This document shows, piece after piece, positions 43,935 through 56,700 of a DNA stretch of 64,000 bases. Both the position numbers and the translations under genes were made by a program. Origin of the DNA: Lytechinus pictus (Eukaryota > Echinodermata > Echinoidea > Temnopleuroida > Toxopneustidae); contig NC_087259.1 in the NCBI RefSeq assembly GCF_037042905.1, positions 21,173,501 to 21,237,500 of the forward strand. Direction: 5' to 3'. The notes below the pieces were generated by a model. That model searched no databases, had not been told where the DNA came from, and saw nothing but the letters and a program-made list of their open reading frames with translations. How positions within the stretch are numbered: the first letter of the stretch is position 1; the number at the start of each line of letters is the position of its first letter.

Positions 43935-44275
43935 GGCCCGGCCTAGACAGCTGGCGCTGGCAGCCGTCTGTTTTGAGTAGTTTTTAAAAGCATTTTAAAT
44001 TTCTCCTCATAGTCATACACAGACGGCTCGCGATCGTGCAGCCGCCATTAGGGGATTAACAATGCAAAATCCCCCTGACGAGTGACGGGGCTCATCGATT
44101 TTTGTCTTTATTTCATAAAAATAAATCTATAGTCCTAGATCTAAAAAAGAACTGGACCAAAATAACGGAAAGACTTACATTGTATGTCCCCTCCAGGCTC
44201 CACTAATTAAAAAAATACTTCTCCAAACCCCCTTCTTTTGTTCTCTTTTCTCCTTTTTTTTCTTCTTCCGGTTGG

Positions 44276-44352
44276 AACTTGGATTTGAACCTCGATCTCG
44301 CTGCAGAACGAGGCATCTCCAGTCTGTCGCCTTACGTCACTGAGCTAGCAGG
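44276..44352 (-). mobile_element. tRNA-like sequence (SINE head or tRNA relic)
   Basis: On the minus strand TAGCTCAGTGACG (A-box-like, 44335-44347) and GGTTCAAATCC (B box, 44281-44291) are correctly ordered and spaced. The ends do not pair as an acceptor stem, so it is not called a functional tRNA. Confidence 0.5.
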
Positions 44353-44454
44353 AATTGTTGAAAGCCATGGGTTTCGTAGCGTTTCTCCTTCTTCTTCTTT
44401 CCTTGGTTGGCAACCAGTCAGGATTGACTATTTTTGCCACAGCTTTTCCTCATT

Positions 44455-44722
44455 TTCAACAGCTTGTTATTCTTGTTATTTTTCTTTTCTTTTCTTCTGT
44501 TTTCTTTTCTTTTCCTGTTATTTTTTTTATTAATTTTTTTCTTCTTTCCTCTTATTTTTTCTTTTTTCTCTTTTTTTCCTATTCTTTTTCTTTTCTTTTC
44601 TCTTTTTTCTTTTCATTTCTTTTTTTTTCTTTTCTTGTCTTTTGTTCTCTTTTTTCTTTTCTTGTTTCATTTTTTCCTGCATTTTTTCTCTTTTCTTTTC
44701 TTCTTTTCTTTTCTTCTTATAT
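44455..44722. repeat. Polypyrimidine tract, TTTTC/TTCTT-rich
   Basis: About 270 bases are almost all T and C on the plus strand. They produce long spurious Phe/Leu/Ser ORFs. Such tracts may adopt triplex DNA. No gene is supported. Confidence 0.9.
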
Positions 44723-45735
44723 AGACATATTGTATTTTTGTCCTTTTAAAATAATAATTTTCCTTTTTTTTCTTTTTTTTGTATGCATTCTGTTTCTTGC
44801 AGCACGTTGTATTTTCTTCTGCTACAGTAAGCTGCAAAAGAGAAAACAAAAGTAAACTGGATTTGTGGCCTGATAAAACTTCAGGTTTCGGGACACCGAA
44901 AGCTAAAGTATGGGATGAAAGTGCAAAAAAAAAAAAAAAAAAAAAAACAACAACAAACAAACTTGAAAACAAAACCAAACAAACCAACAAATAAACAACA
45001 AAACTTCTCTCTTCATTCTTAACTCCTTATTGTCCCCCCTTACAAATCACCAAATTAAAGAACTCAGATAATTAGCAAAGGGTAAGGAAGGGAAAAAAGA
45101 ATAAGGAAAAAAAAGAGAGAGAAAAACAGGATCCACGACGATCACTGAGCTCCGCGTTACGGGCTATCTGTTGTCGTTGTAGTAAAATGACATATAATCA
45201 AAATGTATAGGACCATAGGAAAGTGAGTAAAAATCGACCATGTGTCTGCATCTTCTTCTGCTTTGTGTCTCCCTTTCATAGATTTAACGCTTGTAGAAAA
45301 AAAGAATTAATAATAATATTGAATAAATAAATAAATAAAAAATACAAAATTAGGGGGCGGAGAAAAATTCAGACTTTATAATCGTTTCGTTCTGAGAACG
45401 AAACGGACCAATGCAGATTGGGTTTCTACCTTAGTACTCTTTAAGAGATCCATTATTTTTTGGGGGGTTGATAGATTTGTTTCTGTAAGTAGCATGGCTC
45501 TCAACCGATATTACGACTAGTCTACTCTCCAAGAGTATTTTGGTATTTATTTTTCTGACTAAATATACCAAAGTCATTGGGAATTACACACACTCAAAAT
45601 TTTGACGGAATATAGCCATATTTTGGTATGTATTCAACTTTTCCTTCTTAAATCTCTTGTATGTTAGATAATTCTTGATAAACCTTTTCCATATTTTTTT
45701 TCTTCTCAATTTTAGTAGAGGGGACATACCGGTAA

Positions 45736-46333
45736 CGTATGGGCACTAGTATTCAACCCGGCATAATTTAAAGATTTGGACTAATTCCCCCTAAATCCCT
45801 CAAATATTTAGAAATAGGGAATTTATCTTAATTTCATACCTTTTGTTATTTCCAGGGTAATCTGTTGTCGGTTTCTTCTATATTAATCTGACGACTATGC
45901 GCGGAGGATCGAATTATGCGGCGATGACCTTTTGCACTGAATTGCACAAGTATTCAACCTCGTGATGATTGATAGCGAATCTCAAAATGGTTTAGATTGC
46001 TAAACTAGATCTAGATCTATGAAGTCTCTGGCCTCGACTTATTCCCTGTTTGGTCTCATCTCAATTAAATGGTCTAGTCCATAGTCGGATGGGACAAGGG
46101 CAGATTGAGAGACGGTCATCTTTCATCGCTAGGTTGAATACTAGTGCCAAAAACCAGCGCCGTTTAATTCGATCCCCTGCGCACACAGTCGACGGGTTGA
46201 AGAAACAAATGACGCGAAAAGAATAACCAGCATTTGCTCTTGGAAATAAGACAGGTCTGAAATTAGGGTAAATTCCATATTTCTATATATTTGAGGAAAC
46301 TCTCCAAATGGGTTGAATACTAGTGCCCTTTTA
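45736..46333. mobile_element. Second copy of the GTAC-type MITE
   Basis: GGGCACTAGTATTCAACCC near 45741 and GGGTTGAATACTAGTGCCC near 46313-46331 are perfect inverted ends. The interior aligns with 4594-4986 plus 10195-10416. It retains the unoccupied CGCTAGGTTGAATAC site where the LTR element inserted in the other copy. The right terminus is altered after GCCCTT. Confidence 0.7.
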
Positions 46334-46750
46334 TAATATGGTATGGAAGTCTTGCCAAAATAACTTAAGGTTAATATTCCGTTTTGGCCTGAAATGCACC
46401 TAAGCGGGAAAAAAATAAACTTAGAAGGACGAAAACAGTGACTTGGCTGTCACGCAACTCCCACTTCCCTGGTTTATCTGAACTTAGTACATAAACATAT
46501 GGCCATTGAGTCCCTGTACAGATCGAGTTAGAACTTGGGTCTCTGTATATTTGGTAAGTGGAATCAACGGAGTTCAGCAGATCAACCAATTTAACAGAGA
46601 CCAAAGCTTTTGGTCTAGGCCCGGCCCAGAGTCTAACGTTAGATCTAGGCCCTAATCATTCACGCTAACCTTCAAAGGCAAAGCAAAGGCAGCTAGAGCA
46701 GACTCAGCAGATGCAGAGAGGCAAAGTCAAATTAGCCAGGATGCATTTAG

Positions 46751-46894
46751 CAGGGGCCGCGGAAGCAGGGGGGGGGGGGGCTTCAGCCCCCCACTTTTTT
46801 CCAAAACCGTGTACAAAAAAGTAAAAATTACCATAGGATTGTGATGTTTTGCATGGTCAGCCCTCCCACTTTGAAAACCGTTCCGCGGCCCCTG
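46751..46894. mobile_element. hAT-like MITE, 144 bp, TTTAG duplication
   Basis: Perfect 14-bp inverted ends CAGGGGCCGCGGAA (46751-46764, 46881-46894) are flanked by TTTAG on both sides (46746-46750, 46895-46899). It is the same family as 925-1137. Confidence 0.8.
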
Positions 46895-47869
46895 TTTAGT
46901 CACTCTTTTTACTTGCAAACTCGGGCGATGGTTTGTATATTTCACTACTGCTCTCCGAATAGGTGACAAAAGGTAAGATGGTGTTGTAAATATCAGCAGG
47001 TTTTTCTTGCGGTTCCTAAAAAAAAAAAGATTGGTCTAGCACAGTAAGAGGGGGGGGGGGGGGGGGGTTCAAACTGAATGAAATGTTGACCAAAAATAAA
47101 GAGGTCTTCACCACCAATTTAAGGTATTTTCCTACCCCCAAAAAAATTGACAACCAAAAAAAAGAGTCTTGAACCCCTGTAACCACCCCCTGCATACGCT
47201 ACTTGTCTAGCACCTCGTTAAAAGAGTCAGATTTCGAAAATAATTTTGTCAAAACATGGGTTACATGTGTAATCATATTTTAACAAGTTTAATTTACCAT
47301 TTCCAAAACAGCTTGATACTTACATGTACATGTAGCAGCAAACCAAAAAGAAGTAGTGTACTGTACCAGTAATGGCTTTCTTTTTTAGAAGTTAGATGGG
47401 TAGGATTTAAGCAAGACATCACTTAAAGTAATATCCAATAAAAAAAAGCAACTTCCCCCATATGTTGATATTGATCAAAGTCTATTCAAGTGGTTGCATG
47501 TTTTCTTGCATTTAGTTACTTCCTTTTAGACCGCCCCAACTAATTTTTTTAGATTAGCTAAAGACACACCTCCACCTTTCTAAAAATTTATGGCACCCTT
47601 GTTTTGTAAACATTGGTATCTTTGAAATCTTTGGAGCAAATACTTGTTGTCACTCAGACCTATCTTGTTTAAACTATTTCATATCAAACTGTTAAACAAC
47701 TTTGCTCGACCAATTATCCATGCTGCAATTCATTTCAAATACTGATTATTCATGGTGGTACTAGCTAAAGATGTAATTTGCAGATCTAAAGTAATTTCAT
47801 AATTAATACTCAGAGTCAGGGTTCCAATTTCTCAAATTTAAATGTATGTCAACATCAAACAGGGTAGCA

Positions 47870-47976
47870 GCAACTCCCATCTTTTAACGTATTTTGGTCT
47901 GACGCAGCTGGGGCTTGAACTCCCGACCGCCCGGTTGTGGGATGGACGCTCTCCCAACTGAGCCAACACACCAGTA
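47870..47976 (-). mobile_element. tRNA-derived SINE head
   Basis: On the minus strand TGGCTCAGTTGG (A box) and GAGTTCAAGCCCC (B box) sit about 40 bases apart. They are followed by GTCAGACCAAAATACG and then non-tRNA sequence. The 5' and 3' ends cannot pair as an acceptor stem, so this is a SINE rather than a tRNA gene. Confidence 0.65.
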
Positions 47977-49652
47977 CACTGAATGATACATTATAAATTC
48001 TTTGATAGAATTGGATGTATACAGACTCTACATGTATGAATTTATGATCCTTAACATTAATTATTGCTACATTAATTTCAATTACTTGTTAGTTTTGTGA
48101 CACCCCCCAAAAAAAAAGAAAAAGGAGAATACTACCACTTCTTTCTTATTATAAAGAAGCCCAGCTACCTTTTGGAAATATTGTTTTGAGGAAACTTATG
48201 TTTTCTCCCAATTTACAAGAATAAAAAAAAAATGTGAACATGAGCAGTTGTAAAGTCTGGTACTGCACTGACTTGTATTTTAATACTGTATGTTGATAAC
48301 AGTACTAGATTTTATTCAGTTTAATGGAAAATGATACGTACAATTAGAGGAATGTAATTACCTTTTAAACCTTGGCATCATTAGCAGAAAGGAAGAGTGA
48401 AGATAAAGGGCAGGAAATTTTCAAATGCAAAGTGGACTGTTCATGATCAGCAGTCAGTTTATAACATTGTATGCACATTTGAAGTTTCAATAAATCTGCA
48501 TAAACTGGGCAAGGCCAATGAATGATTTTACCAGAATAAACCAATTTGATTTTAACTTTGGCCACAAGACCCTGTTATGTTCATTCACAGATCTAGAACA
48601 TGATGGCTGCATTTTTAAACCTAACCTTGTTTTTTTATAGAAATATATTTTTATTGATTTGATCTTTGATGAAACTGTGTTTGAAGAGACCATTACAAAT
48701 AAGTATGTATTTTTCAAAGGTCTGCATAATTATGTACTTACAGCGCAATAATAAAAACCCCAGCCTTGTCGTTGCACGACATAATTTAACCATTTGACCC
48801 AACTAAGGACGGGGTCAATCAAATCATAATGGTAATGATTTCAGCGGTTTTTAACAGTTGCTTGACTGTAGCTTTGGACAACAGGTAAAAAGACCAGGCT
48901 GTATTATTACATGTAGTGACTTTAAAACTGGAAAATGATGTAGTCGGCACAGATCACTTCATAAAAGAAAGATTGTTTATGTGTACTTCACAGTCAGGGC
49001 CCTGTCTAAGAGTTTTTGTTAATTTGATCAACCATCTATCGAAAGCCAGCACTCCAACATCTAGAATGCATATCTGTCTGTTCAAAAAGTGTTCTATTGT
49101 GTATACATGTCTCATTGTCTTTACAATTTAATGTGCTTCTCTCTGTTTTCAAATTATGCAGATTTGCATGTATAAAATATTATGACACTGTTTACTAAAT
49201 GTTTTGATCTTTTGAATTCAAATGTAGAAAGTAAGTTTAAGTATACATATAGCCTGTATTATAAAATCTGTATTAAGTTGTCCTTCAGCTAATTAATGAT
49301 TGTGGCAATATAATGTATGACATATATATTTATTATGTGATAATGTGACAGACAGATACATCATATTATCTTGTAATTAATAAAATCAGGTATGATTTTC
49401 TAATTTTCATCAATAAATATATTATCTACACGCACTTACATGTCTACATGTAGATCAGCACAGATTAATCTAAGGTGGCCTATACCTGAGGAATGGAGCT
49501 GATAATTAATGCCGGTAGAAGCTATCAACTTGAGGGTGCAAGAAGCAATGGATTTCCATTGTTGATTAGATCAATCACATTTCTATGTAACATGGGACCC
49601 TGGTTTACTTGTTCTTATACTGAAATGCAATCCCCTACTTCACATGCATACC

Positions 49653-49905
49653 AGGGCCATGTCTTACAAAGAGTTGTGATTGATCCGATCAATCACAACT
49701 ATGGACGGCCAGCAACGTTGACATAGATGCATGCATGTTTGTTCAAAATATTTTCTATACATTTATCGTTCTCTTGAAGATTCAGTGTGATTCTCTCTGT
49801 TTACTATGGTGCGAAGTCCCTGTAGAAAAAAATTATGACACTGTTGGATTTCCATAGAGTTACGATTGATTGGATCAATCGTAACACTTTGTAAGACAGA
49901 GCCCA
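49653..49905. mobile_element. MITE with GGGC-TGTCTTACAAAG ends
   Basis: The left arm GGGCCATGTCTTACAAAGAG and right arm, reading TGGGCTCTGTCTTACAAAG on the other strand, are inverted. Near each end lies a small palindrome around GATTGATCCGATCAATC. It abuts the next element with no spacer. Confidence 0.7.
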
Positions 49906-50120
49906 GGGGGGTGTTTCACAAAGATTTAATTACGACTTAAGAGTCCCACTTAAATGCCTAGTTGTGCGCGGTATAAAAGCCATGACCGCGTTGGTCAGAT
50001 CATGCAAACAGGACGCGCACTATTGTATATTGATCAATTAGATTGGGCGTTGCATTTCAGATACGCGTCGGCATTTAAGTGCGATTTAAGTCACACTTAA
50101 ATCTTTGTGAAACAACCCCC
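49906..50120. mobile_element. MITE with GGGGGTGTTTCACAAAG ends
   Basis: The left end GGGGGGTGTTTCACAAAG and right end CTTTGTGAAACAACCCCC are inverted. ACTTAAATGCC motifs pair further in. Its left boundary coincides with the right boundary of the preceding MITE. Confidence 0.75.
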
Positions 50121-50608
50121 AGGTGTGGTACTACATGTACATGTAGGAGCTAATGTATACATGCAGGCAGTGTTGTTAAAGAATATTGTAAATATGAAGG
50201 GGTGACTCAGGTTGCTATTCAGGGTTACTTGGGTCTTGAGCTAATTTGCACAAGGAAGGACTGTACCTGTGTTTACTGTTTGTTGTGCTTGGAGTCCTTG
50301 TCTTGATGCACAGTATTTATCTATTAAACTTTGGTGCTGTTTTGTAAATCTCATTATTCACAAGTCCATGGTATGACCCCAAAGACCATTTGTAACCCAT
50401 GAACACAAGCCCAAGTTTGCAAATGGTGTATTAAACCTGACTACCATGAGAGTTAAATGTAATTTATTCACATATGTTGGCTTGATGTTTTAATAATGGC
50501 AACTGATCCAATACTATAAATTTCTTTCTACATGTACCTCCATGATTATACGGGTGTTTCTCACATACATCATACATGAATCTTTTTTTTCTTTTTCTTT
50601 TTTTACAG

Positions 50609-50776
50609 GTTCATGTTCATTGCTGAAGATGGTTGACCTGTCCATTCTGAAACAAATGAAACTAATTATTACATGTACTTCGTAAATACATGTGTATATT
50701 TTAAAATTAGTTCTCCTGGATTATTGATTTAACAAGACAGTGAAATCTGTAAAGGGGCTCTTTTGCCCTGTCAGCC
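50609..50776 (+). other. FPGS: FPGS 5' UTR segment with short upstream ORFs
   Basis: A strong acceptor (long T-rich tract, then ACAG at 50608) precedes the FPGS start, which implies an upstream non-coding exon not located here. ATGs at 50613 (7 codons) and 50629 (18 codons) open short ORFs that end before the main start. They may dampen translation, which is inference. Confidence 0.45.
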
Positions 50777-53700
50777 ATGCAACGACTGAGCTCTTTCTTC
50801 CGACAACTTCATCATCCATTCCATTCACCCCATTCATCAATAGCGCCACCTGGCTGCAGACGGCAGCCAGTCACAGGTACCCTTGAAAGCATACAACAAA
50901 CCCAAGCTCTGATCACTTGCAAGTCAAGTTCCAAAGTACAGAGAAGTAATCGTCTGCTAACTCAAAGGTCAACCCCCCTGTTTGCTCATTCACTGCCTAG
51001 CAAGTACTCCAGACAAGACAGAAAAATGAGAGATCTTGTAAACATCGCTTCTTTGGGGACCAGCTCGGCCCTTGCAGCCAATGCTTCTCCTAAGAAACCC
51101 CAGAAAGCTGCAAAACTTGATGATTTGGCGGCTGAGCAACCTGTTGTAGGCTCCACAGATGAAGTGTATCAGGTATGATGGTGTAGGGTTTTCCCCCTTA
51201 TTTATATTTTTTGTAAATTATTTTTTATACTTACTGTGGAAAATGGCACATCAGCATCACACCGATGTCGCAGAAATTGTAAAATGCATGAAGGTACATG
51301 TACCTGAACTGACACTGATTAACAGTTAAACACAGTCATGGAAATCACATTAAAAGTTGTGATGATTTTCTTGATTATGTATCTAGGGAAAAAAGGATAA
51401 TCCTTTAAAACATCCGACCTCCTAACATGTATGTACCTTTATAGAGCCTTGCTGATGATTTGCCTCTATTTTGTAGTTCATATGACAAATTTTAATGCTC
51501 TTATTAAGCATAGCTTGAACAGTTGTTTGTGAAGTGAAATAAAATTAACAGAAGTGATGGTCTGATAAATGTATACCAAAATGTGGATTATTTTATGAAT
51601 TTTGTTTAGTTTCAATAGATCCCTTCAATGATAGTTCAGATTGTATTAAAAGTTAAGTGATGGAGGGGGACAGAATGACAATGAATGAAAAGTAATGATA
51701 GTTAGAACTTCTGAAATAGAGTTGAAAAACGAAAAGATGTATGAGAGTTTTTTTTCAATTATTCTGTAAATTATGGCTTTAGGGTGTTTGAAATTTTGTT
51801 GAAATGGAAACATACAAGTAATGCTACCTGCATACAAAGTTAGAGCTTAACCCTTCTACTGTAAAGAGTTCTAGGAGACATTCCAACAGCTGAAAATTCA
51901 GCATGATTTTATAAATGATTTAGACATGAATTACAATTATGTGCGAATTCATGTGTACTCTACATATTTTATGTACATGTAGACTTCCAATAGTTCAGAA
52001 AATTGTTTGTCTACATAAGCAGTGTTAGCATGTCTTGTGATAGCTGGTTCAATTGAAAATAGTTGATCGAAACTTCATTTGGGCTTGAAAAATGGAAAAG
52101 GGTAGGTCTTTTGTTGATTGAGAAAAGTATAGAAAAAAGAAAAGAGGGTTTATTGTGCTTTGCGGAAACAAATATTTTCTGTAAAATCAAAACCAATTTT
52201 ATGGGATATACTGTGTACATTATTTATCTTACAAAGGTGTTCAAGGATAAGTAAACACAAATGTAATTGGATGACTAAATTTAGCAAAACATGACCTTGC
52301 AAGATTTGTAAAGCGAAGTTTTACCCCATTCCTGTAATGATATTCCCCATTGGATTTTATACCCCTTTCATAAACCCAATAAAACACAATTATGCGGCTA
52401 ATAGCAGCATAATTTGGTCGTAAAATCAGAGGAGGACAAGAGTTATCCGCATTATTCTGATGCTGCTATTATCCGCATAATAGCGGCATCGGGACAAGAT
52501 TTTGAGTTTATGAACGTATTTCCAAATAATGCGGATAATTGCCATGGTGCGGTCACAAGGTCACCCTTTTCCAACACAACCGCATTGGAGGGGGCGTGTC
52601 CAGTTGTCATGACGATTATCCGCCTTTTTCAGGACGGGCGCTCGTAAAAATAATTTATGGAGTTTGTGAACGCAATTTTTATTGAATTATCCGCATTACT
52701 CTTAGGCGGCTAATTGGAGGATATGTTTTATTGGGTTTATGAAAGGGGTATTAGTTACATCTACATGTACATGCATGTATGTAAATTCATGTTCTTCATT
52801 ATGTTCTTTATGAGAAATATATCTGAAAAGCTTTGAGAGTGCAAGGTTAAAGACAAATGTTGATGTAAGAAGTTGACTTACATGTAGGGGCAAAATTACA
52901 CTTACATACACTTTGACTATTAAAGTTTACAGAACAGATGCAGGGAGGAGATTGCTCAGAGATTATGATCCAGTGCTCTACTGCTTCTACTTTTTTAAAG
53001 TGGCTTCTTTCCCACATTGGAACTCAGAAACGATTATGCAAATTAAGGAGTATCATTTACCACACGAAAGTATCACCAGTCGTTCTTAAAGTCGCTCTTA
53101 ACTTACAAACAGCTTTATGAAACGGCCCCCTGGGGATTTCTCAGTGCTCTTTGAAGAAATGTTTTCCCCTGTCATTGATGCACATGTAGACCCCCCCCCC
53201 CCCCACATACAAATGGACTATTGACCTTGATCAACCTTCAGTCTTATCCATCAATGAAAGAGAGTCAATATCATTTCCTCAATTATTAAAGAACTTTGAT
53301 AATCTTAACAAGTCAAAATGGGTAACAACAGGAACTCAAAATTTCCTTCCTTTGGCATTTTATGATTTATTGTGTTCCCTTGCTGCACCTCCAGAGAATT
53401 CCACCATATTGTTTTCTGATATGTACAGGTGGTGCTTGACATCTTGTTTGTCCTATTTTTTTCTGGATCATCTGTAACAAAACACAATGTGCCTTCTATT
53501 TCAGGAGGCCGTTCGGAAGCTGAACACGCTGCAGTCCAACGCCAAGACCCTGGATGCGATACGCAAGAATCGCGACATGGGCGCATACAAGAACATCCCG
53601 GACGTCATCGACTTTGCAGCGAGGGTCGGCATTTCGGTGAGCTCAAACATTGTATGTGCCGTTTTTGTAGAAATTTGCATGTATTTTCACCATTACTGAT

Positions 53701-56700
53701 ATAACTGGAGAATTCATAAAGATACTAACAGGCACCATAAAGGTACGGTAAATATCAAGTAAGGTCATGGAAAGAGAAGATTTGTATTAATATGGTATAA
53801 ACTAAAACTTGAGATTAGACAGTGCAACCATTCCTAACAGGTGGGAAGGATAGTATACAAAGGGCACATGAAAGTAATCAAAGCAGGTGATGCAAACTTC
53901 AGATATCGGTTGCAATTTTTAAATGAATAAGAAGTTTCATACTGCAACTCGATTTATTCTGTCTGTTGTTGAGCAATCATATGCAAATAATTTGCAATTG
54001 GTTTTGATTTATTTTTATAAGTCCTAAATTGACTTGCAATCGATTCTTGTAATTCTCAAGAAAGAAACTTACAATGAAATGCAAGTCAATTTTACCACCC
54101 AAAGTCATGATTCTGACAGCTGATATCAATTCTTTTTAATTGGTGGCTGATTACTGGTCCTTTTTTCAGCATAACTGTATATTGATCTATCATTTGCAAA
54201 TTTTAAATTGACTTTTGCAGTTGATTGGGAAGGGTTTCTTGTGACACCCCCTAATCTTATTTGAACAGAAGGCTTTTGTTATTGCACAAACTACAGAATA
54301 GCATTATTGGTCATAAGAGAAAAGCTCTCAACTAAGTAATGTACAGTCCTATGTAAAAATTTGCAATACAAAAGACGTTAATGCATAGCAGTCTTTCAAA
54401 AATGTGGAGCAAATTGCAATGCAATACCAGGAAAATTATTCCCTGAACTAACATACTCCCCTGGAGATCTCATATTCATAGGTACTTGTACGTACTACAT
54501 GTACTATTTAAATACTAACCACAGGGTACTGAAAATCTACCTTAAGGATGTTTTTCACATTGGAATATTTCTAATATGAATCAATGCACATTAACGGTGG
54601 TTCATTTCAAACAAATCCCTCTAGTGTAACAGAGATTTATTTTTTCTTTTTATTTATTAAACTATGGATGTAATTTATTTCCTTTATGAAACATGTGTAT
54701 TTCATTTGGGTATTGTCATAAACTTTTGATTCAATTTCAACATGCTTTTTATAACAATCCATGAGCATTATTAAAATAAAATGTATCTTGAAATTGATTA
54801 TTGGAGACAATAACTACTATCTACTACTCCTAATACATGTAACTACCCTTTCTTGGTGTGTGTGTATGCATTCCTGTATTTAAACCCATTCTTCCATAAT
54901 AACTGTATAATTGTCATGTATACAAGCTTGTAAATTGAAGAAAAGTATATCTATCAGAATAATAACAACACAAATTGAAGGAGAACTAAATATTTAAAAA
55001 GCAATGTCACCATACTTTATGTATGCTATTACTGTAATGCATAAAAAGTGATAATTTTCCATCTTCCAATATTGGGAAGTATCTACATGTACCTTGCTTC
55101 TTGTGATATTCAAAGTGCATTACAGAATGTTGGTGTCCGAGTTTTTCAACATACATACCATACATGACATACCGTCTTGGCCCTGGGAAGCGGGGATGCT
55201 GGAGAACTCCCTAAGATTTACCTGGGGGTGCTGTGTGTGTTACCGGTACTCTCCATAGGCAGCACCCCCTGGAAATCTGTTTAATATGATGATAAATAGC
55301 AGAAATGTAACCCAAAACACCTACATTTTTAAGTGAAAACTTTTTTTTCTTTTCAAATTTCTCAAATTTTTTTTTTGGGGGGTGGGGTGCTTGTCAAATT
55401 TAAACCAGCACCACCTGTTAAAAAATAGTTCCCTGGACCCTGCATACCATCAGGCCATTTTAGGTCATACCATTTAAAATGAGGTGATTGGTGTGTGAAT
55501 GACATTCAATGACATACAACAATAATAGGTCATTTGAGGTCAATGTATAAGGAATGGTTTTTATCTTCTGTTGACATTATGAATTATCAACAAGCTTCAA
55601 TAAGTCCCCTTGAAATGTGTATCCATACATGTACTTGAGAGAAGTATGTTAGGCATAAAGTTCATGATTTAATGATAAAGCAATTTATCTGAAGGTCACA
55701 TGCAAGGTTATTGCTTCATTAGTCAAGAGAAAGGTTTTCAGTTCTATCCCTGTCCTACAGAAACAATAACTGGAAAAAAATATTACAGAATTGGGACAAA
55801 GAACATGCAATTCTCATAAATTTTCACTAAAAAAGGGCTTTATGAAAACTTTGCTTACCCAAATATAGTCTGACGAATGTTCAATTATTACCATGTCTTA
55901 AATTCATTTTTGTGACTACACCAATTTTTCTTTTATTTTTTTATTCCTGTGGATATACTACAATGTTGTGCAAAAAAATCCCTAGTTGGAATACATGACC
56001 AATCAGCTGTCTATAGAAAAAATAGAGAAAATGCAATAAGTAGATTGAGTAATACTAAAAGCCTCTCTTATTGAAAATAGATAGCATTGACCAAGTCTTG
56101 GAAGCTGTTATCATCAAAATACTTTTCAGCCAATGAGAGTATATTTTTTCATTTACATGTAATTCATTTTTCTGGAGCGTTGTGGCCCAGTGGATTAGTC
56201 TTCGGACTTTGAAACAGAGGGTCGTGGGTTCGAATCCCAGCCATGGCGTAATTTCCTTCAGCAAGAAACTGATCCACAGTGTGCTGCACTCAATCCAGGT
56301 GAGGTAAATGGGTACCGGTAGGAAGTAATTCCTTAAAAAGCTGTGTGCGCTATGAACGCCTAGCTTAGCCGGGTAATATAGGAGCGCCTTGAGCACCTAA
56401 CAAGGTGGATATGTGCGCAATATAAATACCCTTTATTAATTTATTTTGTTTATTATAAAGAATAAAGCACACGTTTAATATTTGTTTATCATTGATATTT
56501 TGGACAGTTGGAGAGACTTGATGAGCTTTCATGTATCCATGTTGCTGGGACTAAGGGAAAGGGCTCGGTCTGTGCCTTCACTGAGAGCATATTACGTGCA
56601 AGCGGTTTCAAGACAGGATTCTACAGGTAAGATTGTTTGTTTTTAAAGGAATATATAAATTTTTGGGATAAGCTGAAAAAATATTTTGAATTTCCCTTTT

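Larger units (their letters stand above)
44167..46354. mobile_element. Composite insertion with 10-bp direct repeats CCAAAATAAC
   Basis: CCAAAATAAC occurs at 44157-44166 and 46355-46364, while the sibling at about 4440 has one copy of the related sequence. The ends GGAAAGACTTACAT and ATGGAAGTCTTG are roughly inverted. Inside are a 12-bp inverted pair GTATGTCCCCTC (44182-44193) and GAGGGGACATAC (45718-45729), a tRNA-like fragment, a polypyrimidine tract, and a second copy of the GTAC-type MITE at about 45736-46333. Several insertion events are stacked and their exact order is not resolved. Confidence 0.55.
43944..46617. mobile_element. TAGAC-end transposon, second tandem copy with a 2.2-kb insertion
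   Basis: It begins TAGACAGCTGG right after the shared GGCCCGGCC and ends TTTTGGTCTA before a third GGCCCGGCC (46618-46626). Without the insertion at 44167-46354 it is about 476 bp. Both hairpins are present, somewhat diverged. It is one of three family members in this window. Confidence 0.78.
40780..50608. other. Gene-free interval rich in nested repeats
   Basis: No exon with similarity to a known protein or a consistent splice pattern was found. Apart from the listed elements it holds unique AT-rich DNA and G-runs at 42190, 46770 and 47050. The first, non-coding FPGS exon probably lies somewhere here, because an acceptor occurs at 50608. Confidence 0.5.

Noticed and set aside
44355-44855. 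166-codon Phe/Leu-rich ORF resembling a membrane protein
   Set aside because: It is a translation of the polypyrimidine tract.
56170-56245. Functional tRNA gene
   Set aside because: A and B boxes are present but no acceptor stem forms, and SINE body and tail follow.
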